DNA of 64,000 bases from Maribacter forsetii DSM 18668 (GTDB lineage: Bacteria; Bacteroidota; Bacteroidia; Flavobacteriales; Flavobacteriaceae). The stretch covers positions 124,001 to 188,000 of the forward strand of contig NZ_JQLH01000001.1 in assembly GCF_000744105.1 (NCBI RefSeq). The letters run 5' to 3'. The position numbers and the translations under genes are program-made. Positions 45,416-55,697 of this stretch are shown in pieces. The notes beneath the pieces are model-generated. The model ran no database searches. It was given only the letters and a program-made list of their open reading frames with translations, and had not been told where the DNA came from. Every line of letters begins with the position of its first letter. Position 1 is the stretch's first letter.

Positions 45416-46387
45416 TTATTCGCTTACCCATCTATCTTCTGCCCAAGTTTTCATTTCTGCGGCCGATAAAAATGTCCAAGCAATTATTCTACTTAGTTTA
45501 TTTCCCTGCCCCATTGGTGTAGTTTTGTGCTCCACAATTCCTACTTTTTCTAATCTATCATAAAACGCACGTAGATTAGATTGCTTTGAAACCAAAGTTG
45601 AAAACCAGGCACAATTTTTAGAATATTGCGCACTTTCATTAATCATATTCAGTACAAATCGTTTTTCTCCGCCATCTGTCCAAAGTTCTCCACCTTGACC
45701 GCTAAAATTCAGCTCGGGTTTCTTGACCCTTTTTTTCTTTAGATTACTTAATTTTCTAAGTGTTCCGGCTTCCGCTTCCGCTTGTGTAGCATGAAATGGT
45801 GGGTTACAGATAGTTAAATCTACTTTTTCATCGGTATTTAAAATTCCAGAAAATATATGTTCAGGTTTGGGTTGAATTCGAAATTCGACTTTACCATGAA
45901 GAGAAGGGTTTGACGTCACAATTTTTTGTGCAGCTTCTATCGCCTTTGGGTCTATATCAGATCCTATGAAAGACCAACCGTAAGCATTATTTCCAATTAT
46001 TGGGTATACACAATTTGCTCCTACTCCAATATCTAGGCATTTAATCTTATCGCCTTTAACCAAATTTCCATCGTTACTGGCTGCCAGGATATCAGCAATG
46101 TGGTGAATATAATCTGCTCTTCCTGGTATTGGCGGGCACAAGAAACCATCTGGTATATGCCAGAAGTCTAATCCGTATTGTGAAATTAAAATTGCTTTAT
46201 TTAGGGCTTTTACAGCAACCGGGTTAAAGAAGTCTATTGTAAAGTTTCCGTACTTATTTTTAGTTACAAACGGCTTTAAATCAGTGTTTACCAATTTAAG
46301 CGCTTTCAGATCGTAACGACCGGTATGTTTGTTTCTTGGGTGTAAAGTTGGTTTTTCTAAACCCTCTTTTTTCTTGTGGTCTGCCAT
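45416..46387 (-). CDS. rlmF: 23S rRNA (adenine-1618-N6)-methyltransferase
   Basis: RlmF methylates N6 of A1618 in 23S rRNA. It has 323 residues with the family start LHPRNKHTGRYDLKAL, the substrate/SAM region CLDIGVGANCVYPIIG, and the N6-adenine catalytic motif LTICNPPFHATQAEAE. The length and motif order agree with E. coli RlmF. A basic KKRVKKPELNFSGQGGELW segment follows the catalytic loop. It has its own -7 box and is monocistronic. Confidence 0.95.
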   Translation of the reverse strand: MADHKKKEGLEKPTLHPRNKHTGRYDLKALKLVNTDLKPFVTKNKYGNFTIDFFNPVAVKALNKAILISQYGLDFWHIPDGFLCPPIPGRADYIHHIADILAASNDGNLVKGDKIKCLDIGVGANCVYPIIGNNAYGWSFIGSDIDPKAIEAAQKIVTSNPSLHGKVEFRIQPKPEHIFSGILNTDEKVDLTICNPPFHATQAEAEAGTLRKLSNLKKKRVKKPELNFSGQGGELWTDGGEKRFVLNMINESAQYSKNCAWFSTLVSKQSNLRAFYDRLEKVGIVEHKTTPMGQGNKLSRIIAWTFLSAAEMKTWAEDRWVSE

Positions 46388-46411
46388 AATTATTGAGCCT
46401 TATTAAGACCC

Positions 46412-46419
46412 CAAAGCTA
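46412..46419 (-). promoter_or_regulatory. -7 box (TAGCTTTG) upstream of rlmF
   Basis: TAGCTTTG on the minus strand matches TAnnTTTG and lies 24 bp before the ATG. No matching -33 TTG was seen. Confidence 0.45.
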
Positions 46420-46442
46420 ACCTTAATTTTTAAGCTGTTGTT

Positions 46443-47009
46443 TTATTTTTTTCGCATACGTTTTGGTCCATACCACAACCAAAAACCGGTTATCGTAAAA
46501 AGAAGAAGTGCAAGCCCCATAATTGTAGTGTAGAAGACTTTTATTTGATTATCACTAGTGCCTACATAATTATCTAAAATTGAACCATCATGTATTTGTT
46601 CTAAGAGGTCAGAATATCTACGTTCTATATGAAGTAATTTGCCTGTTGCCCCATCTAATTGCAGTCCCCAGAGATGATTTTCATAAATGAATTTCACCAT
46701 TCCCTTTTCTTTTCTGATGTCAATTCTATCAATTTTAGTGGATAAATCTTTAGAGACGTTTTCTAAAAGATAGGTATTAGCGAGCGTGTGTAAACTATCA
46801 ATAGGTAACCAATGTTTTAATTCTGTAGAAGTGCCTTCATACGATTTAGATAGAATTATTCCCCCACTGTGTTTTTTCCATCCTAAAAGAAGTCCGGTGA
46901 TAGAGATAATAAAGAAGAAAATGAACAAAGCTGCACCAGTGGCTCTATGTACTTTTCTAAAAATACGTAGCCATTTTGCTTGTCTTTGTCTTTTGGTGAT
47001 TTTAGGCAT
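46443..47009 (-). CDS. PepSY-associated membrane protein
   Basis: This is a 188-residue protein with a basic N terminus (MPKITKRQRQAKWLRIFRK) and the PepSY_TM start VHRATGAALFIFFFIISITG, a periplasmic PepSY-like region (residues about 50-140) and a C-terminal TM helix (VFYTTIMGLALLLFTITGFW, then LWYGPKR). Small proteins of this type in flavobacteria are often near TonB-receptor or iron genes; none are here. The first ATG is at 47009; the longer frame starts with TTG. The function is unknown. Confidence 0.85.
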   Translation of the reverse strand: MPKITKRQRQAKWLRIFRKVHRATGAALFIFFFIISITGLLLGWKKHSGGIILSKSYEGTSTELKHWLPIDSLHTLANTYLLENVSKDLSTKIDRIDIRKEKGMVKFIYENHLWGLQLDGATGKLLHIERRYSDLLEQIHDGSILDNYVGTSDNQIKVFYTTIMGLALLLFTITGFWLWYGPKRMRKK

Positions 47010-47128
47010 TATTTTGGGTCGGTTAACAGGCAATATAGACAGATTTACAAAACCGTTATTAGAAGGAATTGTTAAAATAAAAGGTTTAACAGTTAAAGGC
47101 GCTATAACATTAATAATCGCTGGTTTGG

Positions 47129-49825
47129 TTAATTTAAATCTTGATTTTCTTTTTCAGGACTTGTTTCAAATTCTTCTACTTCTTTTTCCTCATCTGTAGA
47201 AGACCATTCTTCTATAATTTCATGTCTTTTTGCGACGTCATTTGTATATAACAGGGCATTGAACAAGGCTCTATAAGTACCCATGGATTGTCCTCGCCAT
47301 TGGGGTTGAAAACCAAAAAGAACAACATGCCCGTTTTTATAATGAACATCAAGCGCTACCGCTTTATTGTTCATGTATTTTTCACCAACTAAATAGCCCG
47401 ATAATAATGGGGATCCTTTTTCTTGATATTTCGATAGAATTTCGCCCTCAAAACCTTCAAGAGTTTTAAACACGGGGCTTCCAAAAACAAAGACACCTGA
47501 TTTTTCTGGCATACCAGCCATAACTGGATGTAGATTATTATTTGTCACTTCTAAAATAGAGCCGCCTGTAAAAAACTCGTTTTTCTTTAATTTTTCTACA
47601 TTGTTCTCTACGGGTAAATGAAGTTCTTTTATGGCGAAATCAGTACTTTTATTTAAACAAACCAATGTACCACCAGCACTAACAAAAGATTCGATATTTC
47701 TAACACCCAATCCTTTTAAGCCGCCAACATATTGTGGTGGAGCCATGCCTTTTTGAAAACCATTTTCTATAGTACCCGGTTTTTCAGATGCTAGTAAGAT
47801 AACATCGAATTTTTCATTTAAATTTCCGTTGTTAACGTCCGCATTTCTAATGACGGTATATGGTATTTTAAAGTTATCCAACAACCATCTTGTCCAGCCC
47901 ATATCCATACTAGCTTTCCATGGATCATAAACCGCTATTCTAGATGTTACTTTTATTTTTGATTTACTTGAAGTTACTTTCGCATTTAAAGCATATTCTT
48001 TCACCCATTTTTGCATTTGTGATCTTGATGTGTTGGTAATCGCATAAGTTTGTTGGTTTGAGTTGTAACTAACTGGAATATTTTTGCTCATAGCTTCGCC
48101 AATAACCCTGAATGAATTATTTTCTTTGGGATCGAGAACCATGGTAGATCCACTACCTTTCAAAGTTCCTGGTAAAGGAATAATACCAGCTGCAATTTCA
48201 TTGGTATCAAAACCTGCCCCACCAATAAAGTCTACCTTACTTAAATCAATATCGTTATTGTAATTTTCGACTAAAGCTGTGCCCTTAATAGGTTTTAAGC
48301 TAGAATATACCAATTGTGATAAAGGAGTCATCGCTGCAATAACTTCTACTTCCATTTGGTATGGCAATGTCCACCCTGCTGCATCATATGGCTGTTCCAA
48401 CGGTCCATCTGGTGACTCTCTTATATCTGGATATTCTTGAATATCTATAAGTTGCCTAGCTAATTCTCCAAATTCTTGTGCTATGGGTATAACCCATGTG
48501 CCTTTGGGGTATTCATTTCCTTCAAAAGAAATGTCGGCATCTAGTTGTGCTATTTTAATACCGTTAAATGCTAATCTTTTAAGAAATTCTACAGGTCTAA
48601 CAGGGTCACGTTGTTTTTGTTTTATAAAATAAGCATATGGTGGTTCTTGCTTATACTTGTTGATAGTATTTATACCTGCTTGATACTTATTTAAAAGTAA
48701 GGTTTCTTTATATTTTGATGCATAATCCAAAACTGCGACCGAGGCTGTTTCCATATATTTTACAGCATCACCTAAACGCCACCATCCACCTTTCCATGGG
48801 CTAGAATACAAGGATTCTACTCGTAAATCAGCTCTTTCTTTAGGAAAATCCTTTATGGTATAAAAATGAGGTGTAGCAAATTTGTACAGAGAAGTCTCCG
48901 TCCAAAATGAAGGTATGTTCTGCATCATTGGCATGTAGTCAATATAACCTGGGTACCAAGCATCAAAACCCTTACCCATATGTACTGCACCTGGCAAACC
49001 CTCGGTTTCTAATTCTTGTGCCATGGCCATGCCTATCATATTTACTTCTCTTGCCATTAATGGCGGAGTTTGGGGAGCAACTGGTTCGGCAAAAGGTGGA
49101 AGCCATATTCTAGTAGGAAATGGTGAAGATTGATGGTGAACATGTATAATACTTGGTTCCCACTCTCGCCAGATACTACCAACTACGCGAGATTCAAGTT
49201 GATTTAACATATATGCATCGCGATTGTTATCATGACCAACATATTTTTGGTATAACCATGGTGTAGATGCTACTTCATAAGGTGTTCCAACATTACCTAA
49301 ATACCAGTTTGCAATAATATCTTGCCCGTCAGGATTTAATGATGGCCAAAGAATTAAGATAACATCTTCAAAAATTGCGCTATACTTTTCTGATTTGGCA
49401 TTGTTAACAAGGTCATATGCCAAGGTGATTATGTGTTGTGCTCCTGCTACTTCAGAAGCATGTAAACCTCCACTAATATCTACAATGGCTTTTCCTTCTT
49501 TTGCTAGTGCTTTTGCCATTTCTCTAGTTAGATTTTCTGGATGCGCTAATTGTTGTGAAATAGATTTGTAGTGCTCTATTTTCTCTAGATTTTCAGGAGT
49601 TGATATCATTACATATTGCCATTCTCTTCCTTCAGAGGTTTTTCCTGCAGATTTCATCTCTACCATATCACTTGCCAAAGCTAATTTTTCAAAATAAGTA
49701 ATTGATTGTTCGTAAGTAGCTAGGTGAAAGTCCGACCCAATCTCAAAACCTATTACATTTTTGGGATTGGGTATTTCTTGAGCCAGTATATTTTGTAGGA
49801 AAAAACATACTAAAAATATAAACAT
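47129..49825 (-). CDS. M14-family zinc carboxypeptidase-like protein
   Basis: This is a large exported M14-like protein of about 898 residues from ATG 49825, which starts a signal peptide (MFIFLVCFFLQNILAQEIPN). An upstream ATG at 49903 adds 26 residues that do not look like part of it. The peptidase domain (about residues 30-370) has GLHASEVAGAQH, the HxxE zinc-ligand pattern, and EPSIIHVHHQSSPFPTR with a His. The rest, about 500 residues, includes a beta-rich part and a glutamine-amidotransferase-like fold seen in related Bacteroidota carboxypeptidases (GTLVCLNKSTDFAIKEL). The tail is acidic. It is monocistronic. Confidence 0.88.
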   Translation of the reverse strand: MFIFLVCFFLQNILAQEIPNPKNVIGFEIGSDFHLATYEQSITYFEKLALASDMVEMKSAGKTSEGREWQYVMISTPENLEKIEHYKSISQQLAHPENLTREMAKALAKEGKAIVDISGGLHASEVAGAQHIITLAYDLVNNAKSEKYSAIFEDVILILWPSLNPDGQDIIANWYLGNVGTPYEVASTPWLYQKYVGHDNNRDAYMLNQLESRVVGSIWREWEPSIIHVHHQSSPFPTRIWLPPFAEPVAPQTPPLMAREVNMIGMAMAQELETEGLPGAVHMGKGFDAWYPGYIDYMPMMQNIPSFWTETSLYKFATPHFYTIKDFPKERADLRVESLYSSPWKGGWWRLGDAVKYMETASVAVLDYASKYKETLLLNKYQAGINTINKYKQEPPYAYFIKQKQRDPVRPVEFLKRLAFNGIKIAQLDADISFEGNEYPKGTWVIPIAQEFGELARQLIDIQEYPDIRESPDGPLEQPYDAAGWTLPYQMEVEVIAAMTPLSQLVYSSLKPIKGTALVENYNNDIDLSKVDFIGGAGFDTNEIAAGIIPLPGTLKGSGSTMVLDPKENNSFRVIGEAMSKNIPVSYNSNQQTYAITNTSRSQMQKWVKEYALNAKVTSSKSKIKVTSRIAVYDPWKASMDMGWTRWLLDNFKIPYTVIRNADVNNGNLNEKFDVILLASEKPGTIENGFQKGMAPPQYVGGLKGLGVRNIESFVSAGGTLVCLNKSTDFAIKELHLPVENNVEKLKKNEFFTGGSILEVTNNNLHPVMAGMPEKSGVFVFGSPVFKTLEGFEGEILSKYQEKGSPLLSGYLVGEKYMNNKAVALDVHYKNGHVVLFGFQPQWRGQSMGTYRALFNALLYTNDVAKRHEIIEEWSSTDEEKEVEEFETSPEKENQDLN

Positions 49826-50159
49826 GTTCGTTAAGTAGTTACTTTTATTAAACTGATGTAATGATTTTCTAATGTAATAGAGATTTGGTAAAAGTAAATT
49901 CATGGATTTGAGTCGTTAGTTATCTTACTAAAATATTAAATCATAGGTATCCTGTTTTAAATTCTACATATATGTGGTTATCTTTCAGATATTCTGATTT
50001 TAAGGAGATTAAAAATGTATTTATGATAAGAAAATGGTAGAGAATGAAGTAGAGCAATATTACACTATAAATTTTATCTATTGTATTTTAATTTATCATA
50101 GATTTAATGTTTATAGTTTTACATAGAGAAAGAATAACAAATAAAAACTAAATATAATC

Positions 50160-52403
50160 ATGAGTAGTACTAACGGAAAAGGTGAAGCTTGGGATGTAAA
50201 TGATTCCTCAGCAGCAAACTGTCCATTTTTAAATGGTGAAATGCATCAAGCAGCAGGTGGTGGAACTTCAAACAAAGATTGGTGGCCAAATATGTTGAAT
50301 CTTAACATTTTAAGATTGCATTCTAAGATGGCTGATCCAATGGACGACGATTTTAATTATACCGAAGAGTTTAAATCTTTAGATTTAGCTGCCATTAAGA
50401 AAGATTTAACCGATTTAATGACTACGAGTCAAGATTGGTGGCCGGCTGATTACGGTCATTATGGACCTTTCTTTATTCGTATGGCCTGGCATAGTGCGGG
50501 TACTTATCGTATATCTGATGGGCGTGGCGGCGCAAGTGCAGGTAACCAACGTTTTGCTCCTTTAAACAGCTGGCCTGATAATGCTAACTTAGATAAAGCT
50601 AGATTATTATTATGGCCTATTAAACAGAAATACGGTAAAAAGATTTCTTGGGCAGATTTATTAATACTTACAGGTAATGTTGCCCATGAAAGTATGGGAT
50701 TACCAATGTTCGGCTTTGCTGGTGGTCGTGAAGATATTTGGCAACCAGAAGAAGATGTTTATTGGGGTTCTGAAACGGAATGGCTTGGTAATAAAGAGCG
50801 TTATGATGAAGATGGCAATGAGTTAGAAAATCCATTAGGTGCTGCTCATATGGGGTTGATTTATGTGAATCCAGAAGGACATAATGGTAATCCTGATCCT
50901 TTAGAGGCTGCACATTATATTAGACAGACATTCCAGAGAATGGCTATGGATGATTATGAAACTGTTGCTTTAATTGCTGGTGGACATACGTTTGGTAAAA
51001 CACACGGTGCTGCAGATCCAGAAGAGCATGTTTCAGCAGAACCAGCTGCTGCAGATATTACTGAACAAGGTTTAGGATGGAAAAGTAATTACGGTTCTGG
51101 TTCTGGTGCAGATACTATTACCAGTGGCCTTGAAGGTGCATGGACACAAACACCTACAAAATGGAGTCACTATTTCTTTGAAAATCTTTTTGGTTTTGAA
51201 TGGGAATTGACAAAAAGTCCGGCTGGTGCTTGGCAGTATAAGCCAGTGGGTGATGCAGGTGCAGGTGAAATGCCGGATGCCCATATTCCTGGAAAAACAC
51301 ACCAACCTTTTATGTTGGTTACGGATATGTCTTTAAGAGTTGATCCAGGTTTTGAAAAAATTTCTAGAAGATTTTTAGAGAACCCAGATGAATTTAAAGA
51401 TGCCTATGCTCGTGCTTGGTATAAATTAACTCACCGTGATATGGGACCAAGAGACCGTTACTTAGGTCCAGAAGTGCCAAGTGAAGTATTACTTTGGCAA
51501 GATCCAGTTCCTGCGGTAGATTTTGAATTGATTAATGATGCTGATATAGAAGCGTTGAAGAAAACAATATTGTCATCTGGTCTTTCTACTGCAGAATTAG
51601 TTTCTACAGCTTGGGCTTCAGCTTCAACGTATAGAGGTTCAGATAAACGTGGTGGTGCAAATGGCGGTAGAGTTCGTTTAGCCCCTCAAAAAGATTGGGA
51701 AGTTAATAACCCTGGTCAGTTGGCTAAAGTAACTTCAACATTAGAGAAAATACAGAAGGATTTTAATGATAGTCAGTCTGGTAATAAAAGAATATCTTTT
51801 GCAGATTTAGTTGTATTAGGAGGTACAGCTGCTGTAGAAAACGCTGCTAAGGCTGCAGGTTTTGAAACGATAGTTGAATTTAATGCTGGTCGTACAGATG
51901 CTACAATTGAGAACACTGATGTTGAGTCTTTCGAAGCTTTAGAACCTTTAGCAGATGGTTTTAGAAACTACACAAAAAAGAAGGTGTCTGTAAGAGCTGA
52001 GGAATTATTGGTAGACAGAGCTAATTTACTAACATTAACGGCGCCAGAAATGACTGTATTGATAGGTGGTCTACGGGTGTTAGGAGGAAATTATGATGGT
52101 TCTTCTAATGGGGTATTCACAGATAAACCAGGAATGTTAACAAATGATTTCTTCATTAACTTATTAGATATGGGAACTACTTGGAAAGCATCTACTGCTG
52201 ATGATACTATTTTTGAAGGTAGTGACCGTAAAACAGGTACTGTTAAGTGGACAGGAACAAGAGCGGATTTAATATTCGGTTCTAATTCAGAATTACGTGC
52301 ATTGGCCGAGGTTTATGGTACGGAAGATTCGAAACAAAAATTTGTACGCGATTTTAGTAAAACATGGACTAAAGTGATGAATTTAGATCGTTTTGATATC
52401 TAA
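50160..52403 (+). CDS. katG: Catalase-peroxidase
   Basis: KatG is a haem enzyme that removes H2O2 by catalase and peroxidase activity. It has 747 residues, full length, with both the N-terminal haem domain and the degenerate C-terminal copy. Distal Arg-Trp-His are in FIRMAWHSAGTYR, the adduct Tyr in HMGLIYVNPEGHNGNPDP, and the proximal His in IAGGHTFGKTHG. There is no export signal, so it is cytoplasmic. A 256-bp upstream region holds no recognised regulator site. A strong terminator follows. Confidence 0.98.
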   Translation: MSSTNGKGEAWDVNDSSAANCPFLNGEMHQAAGGGTSNKDWWPNMLNLNILRLHSKMADPMDDDFNYTEEFKSLDLAAIKKDLTDLMTTSQDWWPADYGHYGPFFIRMAWHSAGTYRISDGRGGASAGNQRFAPLNSWPDNANLDKARLLLWPIKQKYGKKISWADLLILTGNVAHESMGLPMFGFAGGREDIWQPEEDVYWGSETEWLGNKERYDEDGNELENPLGAAHMGLIYVNPEGHNGNPDPLEAAHYIRQTFQRMAMDDYETVALIAGGHTFGKTHGAADPEEHVSAEPAAADITEQGLGWKSNYGSGSGADTITSGLEGAWTQTPTKWSHYFFENLFGFEWELTKSPAGAWQYKPVGDAGAGEMPDAHIPGKTHQPFMLVTDMSLRVDPGFEKISRRFLENPDEFKDAYARAWYKLTHRDMGPRDRYLGPEVPSEVLLWQDPVPAVDFELINDADIEALKKTILSSGLSTAELVSTAWASASTYRGSDKRGGANGGRVRLAPQKDWEVNNPGQLAKVTSTLEKIQKDFNDSQSGNKRISFADLVVLGGTAAVENAAKAAGFETIVEFNAGRTDATIENTDVESFEALEPLADGFRNYTKKKVSVRAEELLVDRANLLTLTAPEMTVLIGGLRVLGGNYDGSSNGVFTDKPGMLTNDFFINLLDMGTTWKASTADDTIFEGSDRKTGTVKWTGTRADLIFGSNSELRALAEVYGTEDSKQKFVRDFSKTWTKVMNLDRFDI

Positions 52404-52425
52404 TAGATGCATTGAATTTTTATAT

Positions 52426-52454
52426 AAAAGGGAGCTCTTTTGAGCTCCCTTTTT
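52426..52454. terminator. Bidirectional rho-independent terminator
   Basis: GGGAGCTC-TTTT-GAGCTCCC with flanking A- and T-runs, between katG and the convergent VOC gene. Confidence 0.85.
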
Positions 52455-52469
52455 CTTTTACTTACCAAT

Positions 52470-52832
52470 CTATTTCTTGATTGATTCTCCGAAGGTTAAT
52501 AGATTATGATCTGGATCCAAAACGGAAAACTCCTTTTGTCCCCAAGGCTTAATATCTAAGGCACCATTTGGATGTATGGGCACTTTTGTATTTAATAACG
52601 ATTGGTATAATGAGTCAATTTCATTGGTGCGAATATATACTTGACCATAATTATCTTTAGGCTCAAGAGCTTCAAACAAAAAGAAATGTATTTCAATTCC
52701 ATCCTTTTCAACCATTAAATAGTCAGGATAATCTATTGCACCTACTTTTTTAAATTCTAGCGAATCTATATAATAGAATATAGTATTGTCCTTGTTTCGC
52801 ATTGGTAACTTGGGGATTAGGGATGTAAGCAT
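52470..52832 (-). CDS. VOC-family (glyoxalase/bleomycin-resistance fold) protein
   Basis: This is a 120-residue protein with one vicinal-oxygen-chelate fold. The start LIPKLPMRNKDNTIFYYIDSLEFK, IEIHFFLFEA, and the end KEFSVLDPDHNLLTFGES match small bleomycin-resistance-type VOC proteins. Metal ligands are His and Glu in such folds, but I cannot assign a reaction. It is single, convergent with katG. Confidence 0.85.
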   Translation of the reverse strand: MLTSLIPKLPMRNKDNTIFYYIDSLEFKKVGAIDYPDYLMVEKDGIEIHFFLFEALEPKDNYGQVYIRTNEIDSLYQSLLNTKVPIHPNGALDIKPWGQKEFSVLDPDHNLLTFGESIKK

Positions 52833-53045
52833 ATGCTATATTTTAGGTGATGTCAAATTACTTATACCAATTTAAAATTGTGGATGTTGTGCTTCATTAG
52901 AATGGTATAAAGTTAAACGGTTAAGACTTAATACATTGCTATATCTATTTTAATTGGTACTATTTTGTAACAAATGTGTAAGAAATGCTACTAATAGTAT
53001 GAAGGCTTTTAGTATCTTCCAATATTAACTTTAAAAGAAAAAAGG

Positions 53046-54005
53046 ATGGGCTCATTTATTTGGATTCCGATTGCGTTTTTAGTGATTTTTACTATTCTGT
53101 CGGGTGTATTTATCGTAAAACAGCAAACAGCTGTTTTAATAGAAACTTTTGGAAAATTTACCAGTGTAAGACAATCTGGTATTCAGTTTAAAATACCTTT
53201 TGTTCAGCGAATAGCTGCAAGAATAGGTTTAAAAATTCAGCAGTTAGATGTTATCATTGAAACCAAAACCTTAGATGACGTATTCGTAAAACTAAAAGTA
53301 TCTGTACAATATGTTGTAATAAAAGAAAAAGTATATGATGCATATTATAAATTAGAATATCCACATGAGCAGATTACTTCTTATGTCTTTGATGTGGTAA
53401 GAGCTGAAGTTCCTAAAATGAAATTAGATGATGTCTTTGTAAAAAAAGATGATATTGCAATTGCGGTAAAATCGGAGTTACAGGAAGCAATGCTTGATTA
53501 TGGTTTTGATATCATAAAGACTTTAGTTACGGATATTGATCCAGATGCACAAGTAAAGGAGGCAATGAACCGTATTAATGCTTCTGAACGTCAAAAAACT
53601 GCCGCGCAGTTTGAAGGTGATGCAGCAAGAATCTTAATTGTAGAAAAGGCAAAAGCTGAAGCGGAAAGTAAAAGACTGCAAGGTCAAGGTATTGCGGATC
53701 AACGTAGGGAGATTGCTCGTGGTTTAGAGGAGTCTGTAGACGTTTTAAATAATGTGGGTATAAATTCACAGGAAGCGTCTGCACTTATTGTGGTTACGCA
53801 ACATTATGACACTTTACAATCTATTGGTGAAGAAACGAATTCTAACTTAATATTATTACCAAATTCACCACAGGCGGGTAGTGATATGTTGAATAATATG
53901 ATTGCATCTTTTACAGCGTCTAACCAAATTGGTGAGGCTATGAAAGAACAAAATGCAAAAAAGGGAATTGTCAATAAGAAAAGAGGTTCTACAAACAACG
54001 ATTAA
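53046..54005 (+). CDS. SPFH/band-7 membrane protein (HflC/stomatin-like)
   Basis: This is a 319-residue membrane protein: an N-terminal TM helix (FIWIPIAFLVIFTILSGVFI), then a band-7 domain (QQTAVLIETFGKFTSV, SGIQFKIPFVQRIAA, KTLDDVFVKLKVSVQY) and a coiled coil rich in Ala and Glu (VEKAKAEAESKRLQGQG). Such proteins form oligomeric membrane microdomains and are linked to protease control. No NfeD partner or protease is adjacent. A terminator lies downstream. Confidence 0.92.
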   Translation: MGSFIWIPIAFLVIFTILSGVFIVKQQTAVLIETFGKFTSVRQSGIQFKIPFVQRIAARIGLKIQQLDVIIETKTLDDVFVKLKVSVQYVVIKEKVYDAYYKLEYPHEQITSYVFDVVRAEVPKMKLDDVFVKKDDIAIAVKSELQEAMLDYGFDIIKTLVTDIDPDAQVKEAMNRINASERQKTAAQFEGDAARILIVEKAKAEAESKRLQGQGIADQRREIARGLEESVDVLNNVGINSQEASALIVVTQHYDTLQSIGEETNSNLILLPNSPQAGSDMLNNMIASFTASNQIGEAMKEQNAKKGIVNKKRGSTNND

Positions 54006-54024
54006 GAATGGTTTTTGATAAATA

Positions 54025-54058
54025 AAAAAGCCGCTGCATTATGATGCAGCGGCTTTTT
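54025..54058. terminator. Bidirectional rho-independent terminator
   Basis: GCCGCTGCAT-TATG-ATGCAGCGGC with flanking A- and T-runs, between the SPFH gene and the convergent barrel gene. Confidence 0.88.
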
Positions 54059-54075
54059 AATGTGATAAACTTATC

Positions 54076-55356
54076 TTAGAAGTACTGTCCTATCCCAAAT
54101 ACAATGCCGTTTGTGCTATTATTACCAATACCTAACCCGTAATCCAATCTAAATACGGCATTAAATATTCTTTTATGTATAAATCGAAAACCTACTCCAG
54201 GATATAAACGTGTTGAAGAACCATCGAAGAGTTGTGAAAATTCTTCACCCGGGTTACGCCAAGATCCTGCATCAACAAACGCATTTCCTTGAAGTACAAA
54301 CCAACCTTTTTCGTAAAAGGTATGTCGGTATTCCGTATTCAAAACAATGGCTGCCGTACCACGATCAACCGTAGTGCCCACACCTCTAATATTTAGCTGA
54401 TTATCTAAAGTGAACGGAGCAAAAGGAGAATCGTTATTTCCAAAGGCCGCAGCTAAACGAAGTCTACTTGCCCAATTACCTCTATTTTGTACCTTTTTGT
54501 AATATATAAAATCATTTTTTAAGGAGGTGAATGAACCAAGAAAGTTCTCTGCATCTCCATCACCATCTAAAAACTGAATATATTGACCGGTAAATTCACT
54601 TATAACGCCATTAAAATACTGGTAGTCAATGTCTAAATCAACAAAACGATAAACACCTTTATAAATTATTTTATCAGCCGCTAATGAAAGTGGTGTATTG
54701 GGTATGGGCTCTTCTCCTTCAAATTCATAAGATTCCTTTACAAAAGAGGCACCTAGTTCTGCTTCGTTTTTAAAATTGAACGAAAACAACAGTTTTGCTT
54801 CTGCATTTCTAGAATTAAAACGATAATTTTTTTCGCCTTGAGGGTAAAAAACAGGTTCTTCTGTAGTAAGGTCTTGGTAATTAACACCAACCCCTAACTT
54901 ATCACTAAATAAGAACGGGTGTTCCCAGAATGCCCCATAAGAGTTAAAAATATTCTTTTCATAGAATCCTCCTATAAGTTGATTGTTACCGAATAAATTA
55001 AATTCGAAAGCAGAAATTCTGTATGAAAAGCTACCATCGTTTGCGGTAGCAATTCGTAAGCCGGGTATAATGGTAAAGTTTTCTACAACATCATATATAA
55101 GAATTTTTTTGTTGTCTCTTTCCTCTATTCTATATGATGCACTTGCAATACCCGGTAGTCTTTTTAAACGTTCTAAATCGGCATGGACCATAATAGAATC
55201 GTAAACTGTATGCTCTTTTGTTTTAATTAATCTTTGTAAGAATGATTCTTTTGTTCGTTTTAAACCGATAAACGTTATTTCTTCAATGTTCTTATCTTTT
55301 TGTGCAAAAAGGGAAGTACTTATTGAAAGCAGTAATAGGATGGTTAAATTTTTCAT
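54076..55356 (-). CDS. Omp85/BamA-like outer-membrane barrel (short, one POTRA)
   Basis: This is a 426-residue outer-membrane protein. The signal peptide (LTILLLLSISTSLFAQ) is followed by one POTRA-like unit (NIEEITFIGLKRTKESFLQRLI and MVHADLERLKRLPGIASASY), then a barrel with the surface-antigen pattern (LNIRGVGTTVDRGTAAIVLN, FVDAGSWRNPG, YPGVGFRFIHKRIFNAVFRL) and a C-terminal strand. It is shorter than BamA (about five POTRAs) and probably belongs to the ShlB/FhaC/TamA-like or lipid-transport relatives. The partner is unknown. Confidence 0.88.
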   Translation of the reverse strand: MKNLTILLLLSISTSLFAQKDKNIEEITFIGLKRTKESFLQRLIKTKEHTVYDSIMVHADLERLKRLPGIASASYRIEERDNKKILIYDVVENFTIIPGLRIATANDGSFSYRISAFEFNLFGNNQLIGGFYEKNIFNSYGAFWEHPFLFSDKLGVGVNYQDLTTEEPVFYPQGEKNYRFNSRNAEAKLLFSFNFKNEAELGASFVKESYEFEGEEPIPNTPLSLAADKIIYKGVYRFVDLDIDYQYFNGVISEFTGQYIQFLDGDGDAENFLGSFTSLKNDFIYYKKVQNRGNWASRLRLAAAFGNNDSPFAPFTLDNQLNIRGVGTTVDRGTAAIVLNTEYRHTFYEKGWFVLQGNAFVDAGSWRNPGEEFSQLFDGSSTRLYPGVGFRFIHKRIFNAVFRLDYGLGIGNNSTNGIVFGIGQYF

Positions 55357-55630
55357 GACTATTATTATTTCATCATGTAAGACGATTAAAATTGCGATTC
55401 CATACGAAATAATATGATTTTACCTCTTTAATTGATAAGCTGCGGATTTACTATTTTTTAGGAAGAGTGTTAATTATTTACAACCACTTTGGTTTTATAG
55501 GTTTGGAGACAAATAGAACATTGGTAAGTACAAAAACGTAATATCTATGGTGGTGTTTAGAATAAATCGTTTTAAATACTATTTCACTTATGATTTTACC
55601 TTATTGTGAGTAGTTGTCGTTTTAAATTAA

Positions 55631-55650
55631 AAAAGCCCTAAAAAGGGCTT
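55631..55650 (-). terminator. Terminator downstream of glnS
   Basis: AGCCCT-AAAA-AGGGCT stem; on the minus strand it is followed by a T-run (TTTTTTAATTT). It is about 70 bp past the glnS stop. Confidence 0.65.
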
Positions 55651-55665
55651 ATAAGACTTGTAATA

Positions 55666-55697
55666 GCATTAAAAATATCAATTGGTATTTTTAATGC
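55666..55697. repeat. Perfect 12-bp inverted repeat, 8-nt loop
   Basis: GCATTAAAAATA (55666-55677) and TATTTTTAATGC (55686-55697) are exact complements, 20 bp past the glnS stop and before the GC terminator. It may be part of a tandem terminator or protect the mRNA 3' end. Confidence 0.55.
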
